Shown here piece after piece: positions 56,315 through 64,000 of a stretch of 64,000 nt of DNA. The notes under the pieces are model-generated. The model saw only the letters and a program-made list of their open reading frames with translations. It did no database searches and had not been told where the DNA came from. This stretch comes from Pseudopyrenochaeta lycopersici (taxonomy: Eukaryota; Ascomycota; Dothideomycetes; Pleosporales; Pseudopyrenochaetaceae). The number at the start of each line of letters is the position of its first letter. Within the stretch, counting starts at the first letter, position 1. The translations under genes were made by a program, and so were the position numbers. The stretch lies in the NCBI GenBank assembly GCA_003313425.1, contig NHZP01000013.1, positions 1,054,001 to 1,118,000 of the forward strand. The letters are read 5' to 3'.

Positions 56315-59311
56315 ATGGCTTTGACAAACAACGGCCCTCGACTGTGTCCGTCGCCCAACGATATCATTGCGGATATTGTTGCGCTCGATGATGGCGGCAC
56401 TGAGGCTTCTCTTCACCACTTTGGCTCACTAAGCGGGGCCATCTACGACACCGCATGGCTCTCGATGATCACAAAGGAAGAGCAAGGCCAGTCCCGAAGT
56501 CTGTTCCCAAAATGCTTCGAGTATCTACTCGCAGCGCAGCAGGAGAGCGGAGTATGGGGATCCAACAGCGCACAGGTCGATGTCATTCTCAACAGCCTAG
56601 CCGCTTTGTTGGCGCTGGCCACCCGGCAAAGGTCTACCTTGCTTCAGTCGCCAGAGTCGAGCTCGCTGCATGCACGCATCGGGAGAGGACAGGCGGCCGT
56701 GCAGGCTGTTCTGCAAAACTGGGCCGTGCAAGACAGCGTACATGTCGGATTTGAGGTTTTGGTTCCCAGCCTGCTAAACCAACTGAGCGCATTGGACATT
56801 ACATTCGACTTTCCGGGCTATTCCACGTTGATGCAGATCTACAAGAAGAAACTGCAAAAATTCAAGCCAGAAACCGTCTACTCGACCCAACCGACCACTC
56901 TGCTCCATTCCGTCGAAGCGCTTGTGGGTTTGATCGACTTTGACCGCCTCAGCCATCACTGCAAAAAAGACACTGGCATCTTCGGCTCTCCCTCCGCAAC
57001 CGCTGCGTATCTCATCCATAGCAATACCTGGGATCAAACGGCAGTGTCCTACCTGAGCACAGTCGTCTCCTCCACTGGCGGCACAGGCCACGTGCCCAGT
57101 GCCTACCCAACCTGCTTATTCGAAATCTCATGGTCGCTCTCCACGCTCCTCACCCCACGCGTCTCCTCCCGCACCTTGAGCGCGCATGAGAAGGACCATC
57201 TCGCTCTCCGCTTCGAGCGCGCGTTGGAAGCGCAGTCAGGACTCATCGGGTTCACCCCTGGCGTTCTAGAGGATGCAGATGACACTGCGCGGTCGCTCAT
57301 GGCCTTGCGGTGTCTCGGCAAGACCCAGAGCACACGTAGGCTCATCGAAGTATTCCAGGCCACCGACCACTTCCGCACGTATCGCCAAGAGGGCAGTCCG
57401 AGCTTCAGTGCTAATTGCAACGTCCTGCTTGCATTACTGGGGGATGCGGATGGGGCGCTAGATCAGAAGAATATCGAAAAGGCACTTGCTTTCCTGCTCG
57501 AGCTCGAGGAGTCCGGGCCTATCCACGACAAGTGGAATATATCGTCTCAGTACTCGAGAATGCTGTTCGTGCAGGTATTAGTGTTGGTTCTCGAGAAACA
57601 CAATGCGGGCCATGTGGAGAACCTCGCGAGCAAAGGCTTTGCAGAACGCATTTCAGGCACCATCTGCCGTCTGCTAAGTCAGACACTGTCAGATCAGAAA
57701 CCCAATGGCTCCTGGAATGACTCCCTCGAAATCACATCTTACAGCATCATCACCATTGGCTATGCGCTCTCGCTGCCGTGGGGCGCGGCGCTCAAAAACC
57801 TTCTACGGGACAGAATAAGCCAAGGCCAGGACTACGTGCGGGCAAAGTACAGCACTCCTGACAAAACTGACTTCCTCTGGGTCGAGAAAGTATCCTACCG
57901 ATCGCTGCTGCTCCACTCCGTCTACTGTTCTGCAGCGCTGCATCTCCAAGTTGTCAACATGCTCTGGACGCCATCCATTGCTGACGGATTTACTCTACCA
58001 CAGGGCAGCCTGAAGAAGACGCAGTACCTCATCTCCAGCCTGCCCTTGTTTCAAGGTGTGAAGTTCGCATCCCTGGAGCTGGCCCTGGTTGAAGCGCGGT
58101 TGATGGCAGTACAGCTCAACTTGTTCCGCGACTCGCTGTTTAGTCGTTCCGATATCCCCATGACAGCGGATAAGTATCTGGAGTTCATCCCTCTGATCTG
58201 GGTGGTGTGCAACCATAAGAACGGCCACAAGTTGCCTTACAAGACTATGTGGGAGATGGTTCTGCTGTCTCTGCTTAACTTCCAGGTCGACGAGTACATG
58301 GAGTCAGTGGTTGCAAGTGTGCCGCAGACAGGCATATCGCTGCTTATGAAACTCTTGAAACAGCACTCCAAGTCGGCAAGCATGGCTGCTACCAACTCCA
58401 ATGGCAGCTTCACCAACGAATCCAGCCACGCAGATGGTAACCCCTCTAATGGCCTTCTAAAGGACACACAAGTGCACAGGGCCTTCAAGGTCTTGAGCAG
58501 GCTCATGCAGCACGTCACGCAGCACTGGTCACTAACCCGCTCACCTGCCAGCGTTCAGCAAGAAATGGCCCTCGAGATATACAACTTCATCAAAGCCCAC
58601 AACGATCACAACTGCGATAACGCCCTGCTAGCCACCCGTAAGGCGGGTAGGGGCACTTCCGATACCACCGCGCAGCCCCAAACGTCGCAGGAGCAGAGTT
58701 ATATCCAGTGGGTCCGCGGCACCGCCTCCGACGACACTAGCTGCCCTTATTCGTTCCTCTTCTTCGCATGCTTGATCAGCGAACCAAGAAAGCACTGTTT
58801 CGCTGGCCCGAGGGCACAGTATTTCAGCAAGAGTTTGTGTCGCCATTTGGCGACTATGTGTCGTCAGTATAACGACTACGGCTCAGCTACGCGCGATGCA
58901 GAGGAGGGAAATTTTAACAGTCTTGATTTCTCTAAATTCCGTGATACGGAACACGGTTGCGAGAATGGTGTCAATGGGACGGAACACTCGTCCAACGCTG
59001 CTGAAGCTGTCAGCCACGAGGAATGCGTGGAAAATGGGTCGAAGTCCAAGCCCGCAACGATGAAACGGCGTCGCCACAGCGCAACAAACGGAGATGGCGA
59101 GCAAGAGAGGATATCGCTCGCGAAAGAGAGTCTGATGGTGTTCGCCGAGTTCGAGCGTGCAGGCATGGAGCTCGCCAAGGAGAAATTGAGCTCCGTGGTC
59201 CCGCGGCGGTGCATGGAGCAGCTGCAGGTATTCATCGATGTCACGGACATGTTTGGTCAGGTCTATGTCCAGAAGGACATTGCAAGCAGAGTGAAGAGGG
59301 TGAGAACATAG
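56315..59311 (+). CDS. Bifunctional-type diterpene cyclase (copalyl-diphosphate / kaurene-synthase-like)
   Basis: A single uninterrupted frame of 998 aa from ATG 56315, in the usual size range of fungal CPS/KS enzymes (about 950-1000). The class II motif is D320-A-D-D323 in LEDADDTARSLMALRC, which protonates GGPP to give a copalyl-type diphosphate. The class I metal motif is D659-E-Y-M-E663 (VDEYME). The second metal site is NDYGSATRD (N853, S857, D861), followed by AEEGNFNS as in fungal kaurene-synthase-like enzymes. QKPNGSWNDSLE and AYPTCLFEISW are further family marks. It probably makes a labdane-derived tricyclic or tetracyclic diterpene; the skeleton and stereochemistry cannot be read. 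It lacks introns, unlike every other cluster gene. No GGPP synthase lies in the window. Confidence 0.93.
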   Translation: MALTNNGPRLCPSPNDIIADIVALDDGGTEASLHHFGSLSGAIYDTAWLSMITKEEQGQSRSLFPKCFEYLLAAQQESGVWGSNSAQVDVILNSLAALLALATRQRSTLLQSPESSSLHARIGRGQAAVQAVLQNWAVQDSVHVGFEVLVPSLLNQLSALDITFDFPGYSTLMQIYKKKLQKFKPETVYSTQPTTLLHSVEALVGLIDFDRLSHHCKKDTGIFGSPSATAAYLIHSNTWDQTAVSYLSTVVSSTGGTGHVPSAYPTCLFEISWSLSTLLTPRVSSRTLSAHEKDHLALRFERALEAQSGLIGFTPGVLEDADDTARSLMALRCLGKTQSTRRLIEVFQATDHFRTYRQEGSPSFSANCNVLLALLGDADGALDQKNIEKALAFLLELEESGPIHDKWNISSQYSRMLFVQVLVLVLEKHNAGHVENLASKGFAERISGTICRLLSQTLSDQKPNGSWNDSLEITSYSIITIGYALSLPWGAALKNLLRDRISQGQDYVRAKYSTPDKTDFLWVEKVSYRSLLLHSVYCSAALHLQVVNMLWTPSIADGFTLPQGSLKKTQYLISSLPLFQGVKFASLELALVEARLMAVQLNLFRDSLFSRSDIPMTADKYLEFIPLIWVVCNHKNGHKLPYKTMWEMVLLSLLNFQVDEYMESVVASVPQTGISLLMKLLKQHSKSASMAATNSNGSFTNESSHADGNPSNGLLKDTQVHRAFKVLSRLMQHVTQHWSLTRSPASVQQEMALEIYNFIKAHNDHNCDNALLATRKAGRGTSDTTAQPQTSQEQSYIQWVRGTASDDTSCPYSFLFFACLISEPRKHCFAGPRAQYFSKSLCRHLATMCRQYNDYGSATRDAEEGNFNSLDFSKFRDTEHGCENGVNGTEHSSNAAEAVSHEECVENGSKSKPATMKRRRHSATNGDGEQERISLAKESLMVFAEFERAGMELAKEKLSSVVPRRCMEQLQVFIDVTDMFGQVYVQKDIASRVKRVRT

Positions 59312-59781
59312 ACTATGTAATTTTCACTTGACGATTATCCATTCCTCCCGGTTGCAGACGAACGACCAAGTTTTTCTTACAAAGTTCTGCAGTAGACACA
59401 CCCGTGCCGTCCCTTGATACAAGGCGACATAGAGTAGCAAATAGTAGACTTGTAACTCTCTGTATTCTCTTCCATAACAACCACCTCTACGTCTTGGCTA
59501 CCGCTACTGTAGATTTTAAGACAACACAACCTACCACTTTCTCTACTCTGCAATTCTAGATAGCCTTCTACCTATATTCACTTTATGGATATGCTGTATG
59601 GATAAACTAAACTACTAATATTATGGACTACATTAATTGAGCTTATTCTGGAAGTCTACTGAGTTAGCCTATTCTTGGACCAGGCACTAGATATTACTAA
59701 AAAAGAAGCATTTTGGGACAGATGCCTTACAAATATATGCTGTCAGGGTGACAGAAAGTACTTCTCTATAATGCGATAAAT
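59312..59781. other. AT-rich right border of the cluster
   Basis: Stop-dense AT-rich DNA between the cyclase and the DUF6914-like relic. No gene. Confidence 0.4.
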
Positions 59782-60300
59782 AAGGATAGATTATATATTA
59801 CTGTGTACGTTCGCAGTGGGACTCCAGAATACCATGCGGGGAGGACAGGGCAGTTAAAGGCTATTTATTAACAGCAGTAAGGCTAAAGCAAAATACTAAG
59901 GTACTATTGGGCCTTTATTATTGACCTAAAGAACGAAGCCAAACCCGCGACTGAAAACCACACTATGTGAAAGAGTCTGTGCAAATTGTTAGTGAGACCG
60001 CTTAGGAAATTTGGGTAGATAAGAATCTCAAAATACTAACAGACTTAGGTTGCGCTATTGTTATCTGAATATGAATGGGGAAATTTACTAATAGAGCACG
60101 ACTTAGGGAGGCCTTGCTAGAAATCTACTACTTACGGTGAGCGCAGACTTATAATTATGTTTTCAGGCTAAAGAAGCCCTTAGTAAGGCTGCAAAGGACT
60201 ATAAGGCGCTGGAAATCTTACATACTCATTGGAAATATGTGAGTGATGCAGCAATGGTAGTACGTTGAAAAGGAAGCCGCTGAACACCGCTTATGGGCAA
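59782..60300 (+). pseudogene. RIP-decayed relic of a DUF6914-like small protein gene
   Basis: Despite stops, ordered pieces of a short fungal family can be read. The first is KDRLYITVYVRSGTPEYH at 59782-59835, then GKFTNRARLREALLEI near 60077-60124, KEALSKAAKDYKALEILHTH near 60170-60235, and YVEKEAAEHRL near 60265-60295. The order and spacing fit proteins that start RLYIxVYxRxGxPxYHW and end with a YVExKxAEHR helix, which I associate with DUF6914; the family name is from memory. Many codons are TAG/TAA where TGG, CAG or CGA is expected. The function of the intact family is unknown. Confidence 0.55.
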
Positions 60301-60957
60301 GGTCACTCTAATCTTAGCAAAGCCTGTGCGCTGGCCTCTACGGTGGACTGTGCTCGGTTAGACCATATAGCTAGCTCCTACGAGCCTCATGAATAGACTG
60401 TGGTTCGTCTAATATATCACCTAAGCTACTGTTACCTAGCTCCTTTTTTTTTGTCTACACTATCTATATTTAATTGTTTAAGTTTACCATTTTAAGATTC
60501 TATACCGTCTTTGTGAACTATACCTACGCTTTATATATATATATTCTTCCTTAAAGCCTTTCGATTAAGCCAACAGTAACCGTAAGACCAACCGCTCTGC
60601 GACATCTTCAATTTGCGCCCCAGCATGAGGCACAATGTTGAAAAAGCGAGAGCGGGAAACTCCAGATTTGGCGCTAGCTTCATACTAACCTTAGGAGGAG
60701 CACCTGCATTGCAGCAAGGTCTAGAATGGTCGTGGCTCAGCGTTGCACAATTAACACCTTACCAAATTCGCTTCCAGCTGAGCTGCAACCCCGCTCGTCC
60801 TCCGCCCTCTGTCGCTACGGGACGCTGAGCCTTGGACCACATTTTGGAGCGTTCGCAGATCCGCTTCTCGAGTCTCCGATCAATCTTCTCTCCGTTGCAC
60901 TTGTTCACCTCAAAACAGATCTATGCTTCGGACGCAATAAACCCGAGGTTCTTAAGC
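60301..60957. other. Intergenic, upstream of the right HET gene
   Basis: AT-rich up to about 60550, then normal composition. No gene supported; short frames at 60613-60968 have no motif. Confidence 0.4.
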
Positions 60958-63241
60958 ATGTGGCGTAACCTGGGCAATGTTTCTGACAAGCTTTTGTCGA
61001 AAACGAGCGACAGATATGCAAGACGACAGAACGAGAAGTCTGTAAGTTTCAGCCTACAGTCTTTAGTTGTAGCGCCGAGAGCAAAGACGCAGAACTAAGG
61101 AAAGCGGTTAGATCGGGTTCAACGAGCCCCATCAGTACGATCCATTGCGAACAGCAACTTCGATACGACTACTGCACCTGCACCATGCAGAGGTGACCGA
61201 CATTATTTCAGCAGAGCTCGTCGAGGTCGACTTGAACGATGTACCTGTCTTTGAAGCTCTTTCTTATACGTGGACCTTGGCGTCTGAAGTAGAGAAACAG
61301 CCCAAGGACATTGAAGGGCGGCCGATCTTGATAAATGGCAAAATGCTACGCATCAGAATGAATCTCTATCATGCTCTTCTGCAATTTCGCCAGCAAGCAG
61401 TACCCACGCCGTTTTGGGCGGACCAGATATGCATGAATCAGCAAGACAACGCCGAGAAAGCTGCACAGCTTGCAATTATGGAGAAAATCTACAGCTCAGC
61501 AAGTCGAGTGCGCATTTGGCTGGGAAGAAAGTCTTCGGAAGCCGAGCATGGCCTAGAGGCAATCGATGAGATTATGGCTGCACCTCGTGCACCGGATGCG
61601 CCAAGTCCTACACCAAGTACGCTTGACTTGAACGACAAGTCCAAATCGTCTTTGGCAACCCGCTTACACAGAGGTGCAAACTGGGCCACAGCTTCGGGCA
61701 AGCTCATAATGCAAACGGTTCGGTATGAGGCTGCGGCAAAGTTCCTCTCCAACCACTGGTTCACCCGCGCCTGGACACTCCAGGAGTTCCTTCTGGCCAA
61801 AGAGGCGGTCTTCAACGCAGGAGACATTGAAATTCCTCATGAAAAGTTTGTCGCAGCTGCCTCACTGGTATTGGAGTATATCGAGCGCGATATCTGGAGC
61901 ATATGGTTCTATGAGCAGAGCGAAAAAGAACGCTACAATGCTGGAAACATCGAGGTAGTGCGCACGCTGTTTCGAGAGCGAGACTTATTCCGTACCGGCA
62001 AGCGCTACACGGCAGCAGAGTATCTTGGCGCGATTCGTCAACGCCAGGCATCTGTCCTCAAGGACAAATTCTTCGCTGGCAAGGCGCTTCGTCAGGACCA
62101 TGCTTCCATAGACATCACATACGGTATGACAACACGAGATATCTTCATTGGCTTCGCGACACAGTGTTTGTGGCCTGACATCGGGAACCTGGCACTCGCA
62201 CATGTTGGCGGTATGGCATCGGCAATCGAGGGCTTGCCGTCGTGGGTCCCTGATCTCAGCAGGCCCCTTCGCCCCGAGCCACTGCGGTCATGCGGAGGGC
62301 CTAGCTTCCATGAGCCGATTGCAGTAGAAGGCGAACCATATGTTATTAAGGATGGCCAGCTCGTTGTCAAAGCAATGCAGTGGAGCACTGTGAAAGCTAC
62401 TGGGGAGTCCAGCTGGTCCTGGAGGCGGTACGTGTTCGAAGACTACGATGCTGGGGATCAAGGACACATGGGACGAGGCGGGCCACAGACCAACGAAAGG
62501 TTCGGACTTATGTTTGCGCTCCTCAACGAGCTTGGTCCGAGATACGGCCCCACAAGCGAAAGCACACTCGATGTGCTCTGGAAGATTTTCATTGGTGGTC
62601 TGTCGAGCAAAGACGACGAAGCTGCATGGCGCCAGCGCTTCTACCTATGGTTCGCACACAACCTAGCCTTCATGCGCGAGCTGATGCGTCTCGAAATGGA
62701 TCCACCAAGTGGCTGGAAGATGGTCGGCTACGGCAAACGCAAATGGATGATCCCACTGATCGTAGAGCGCAGCGCCATGGAGGAGCGCGTAGCACAATTC
62801 CTTGAGATCCACGACCATGTACCCGACCACCCATCAGGCCACCCGCTTCGCGATACGATCGCTGATATCCAAAAAAAGCGGTGGGATGGCAAAGAGTTGG
62901 ATGACTGGGTTCATAGCTTCTGGCAGACCGGCAACATGACTCTGCTAATGGACATACCGCTTGAGGTGATATCAGAATTTGTGCATCGGTTTGAGAGGGG
63001 ATACGAAGGGCGTCGCGTCCTGGTTACAGAGAATGGATTTCTAGGGTCAAGTGTTGAGGATGTTAGAGCTGGTGATGCGATATGCTTGGTTGGCGGGGCG
63101 GATACGCCGAGTGTCTTGCGTCCTGTGGCTGGGAAGGTTGACACTTTCACGCTTGTTGGTGAGGCTTATGTTCATGGCATTGCAGGGTGGACAGAGAGCG
63201 CACGTAAAGAGATGGATTTTAGGTCTATAAGCATTGTCTAA
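60958..63241 (+). CDS. HET-domain (heterokaryon incompatibility) protein
   Basis: Exon 1 is 60958-61041 and exon 2 is 61136-63241 (94-nt intron), giving 729 aa. The second exon has no ATG before the conserved start and opens after a CATCAG acceptor. The short ATG exon with a GTAAGT donor joins it in phase. HET motifs: VFEALSYTWTLA at about 66-77, PFWADQICMNQQDNAEKAAQ at 120-139, RVRIWLGRKSS, then NHWFTRAWTLQEFLLAKEAV and the C-terminal GDAICLVGGADTPSVLRPV. The usual WIDAICINQ is varied to WADQICMNQ. Predicted to take part in cell-death responses after non-self fusion. It is intact and lies outside the terpenoid cluster beyond decayed DNA. Confidence 0.88.
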
Positions 63242-63520
63242 GAGACTCACGGCAATTTCTTCAGAGACATAGCGATAAGAGGAGGTGCGCTAAAGGGAGA
63301 GGGTGAGTGAGGTTGAGAGAGCAGTAGGGAGAGGGGGGCACGAAGGGATCGAAGAGAGCATATAAAAACATAAAGTAAAGGTAAGTCCTTCCTATTACTA
63401 CTATATCGTATTAAAAGACAAGAGAAAACAGGTAAAATCTATAGTATAACCTCTCTGAACCCTGTAATTCCTATTTCACCATATCAAATCCCCCTTTATA
63501 CCTAAATCCCCCCCCCCTCC

Positions 63521-63554
<34 letters not shown>

Positions 63555-64000
63555 ACCGTTCCCTGCAACCCCAAATTGATCTGAATCCATAAGGACTCTA
63601 ATATAGGACTCTGTCAGGATATTGCAGTTACACTCGAGACCAAACCAGGCGTTTCATCGGGGGCGCCGTGGTCGAAACGTGGCTGCAACGCCGGTAGTGC
63701 CCGGATTATAGCTGGCTTGGGTAGGCCACGGGCTAAGACGCTGTGCCCTCCAACACTCGAGCTGGCTATAAGACATGGTTGTGGCTTGCTGCTAGCATTT
63801 CGTGTGCCCTATTATGGGTTTCGTCTGCTGTTCGGTCGGTCAAGGGGGTGCTAGGTCGTTTTATTATGCTTTTATCAAATAGCAAGGGGTAGAGTAGAAT
63901 CTAGGAGCCTGGAGTGGCTCTTGATCTAACCAAGGATATGGGTTAGACTGAGATAGCGTGAGTGGTGTTTTTTAGATAATAGAATCAACTATTTGTGTAT
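63242..64000. other. Intergenic, low-complexity sequence to the window end
   Basis: Purine-rich 63280-63390, then a C-rich and (CA)n microsatellite. No gene or RNA recognised in the last 440 bp. Confidence 0.5.
63507..63555 (+). repeat. Poly-C / (CA)n microsatellite
   Basis: A run of nine C, then ccaccc units, then about a dozen CA dinucleotides. Confidence 0.9.

Overview
The window is nuclear DNA of a filamentous ascomycete (Pezizomycotina). The evidence is short GT-AG introns of about 45-95 nt, HET-domain genes, fungal P450 families, a joint C2H2/Zn2Cys6 regulator, and AT-rich stretches full of stop codons with the look of repeat-induced point mutation (RIP). A Dothideomycete is my guess for the class; the sequence does not prove it. 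Exon coordinates below were built by hand from reading frames, splice signals and family motifs. Every spliced model closes to a whole number of codons.

Left part (1-38 kb): accessory-type DNA. It holds a C2H2+Zn2Cys6 transcription factor cut by the window start, a GMC alcohol oxidase, two truncated HET genes, a RIP-decayed NB-ARC/TPR (NLR-like) gene, a small secreted cysteine-rich protein, a zinc-type dehydrogenase lacking the structural-zinc cysteines, a poly-aspartate protein, a HET protein with ankyrin repeats set inside the HET domain, a head-to-head pair of diverged paralogues of unknown function, a seven-exon protein of unknown function, an amino-acid permease, a RIP-killed Tc1/mariner element with perfect 25-bp terminal repeats, a DUF2235 hydrolase and a Ure2-like glutathione transferase.

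Middle to right (38.6-59.3 kb): a nine-gene terpenoid biosynthetic cluster bounded by AT-rich decayed DNA. In order: O-methyltransferase (+), P450-A (-), P450-B (-), SAM methyltransferase (+), P450-C (-), SAT4-type seven-helix membrane protein (+), MFS transporter (+), secreted-type alpha/beta hydrolase (+), and a 998-residue bifunctional-type diterpene cyclase (+) with class II DxDD and class I DExxE motifs. The inferred pathway is GGPP to copalyl-type diphosphate to a tricyclic or tetracyclic diterpene, then three P450 oxidations, one or two methylations, a possible hydrolase step, and export by the MFS pump. No GGPP synthase and no pathway-specific regulator lie inside the cluster. P450-A and P450-B share every intron position and phase and are tandem duplicates.

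Right flank (59.3-64 kb): a RIP-decayed relic of a small DUF6914-like gene, an intact HET-domain gene, and low-complexity sequence.
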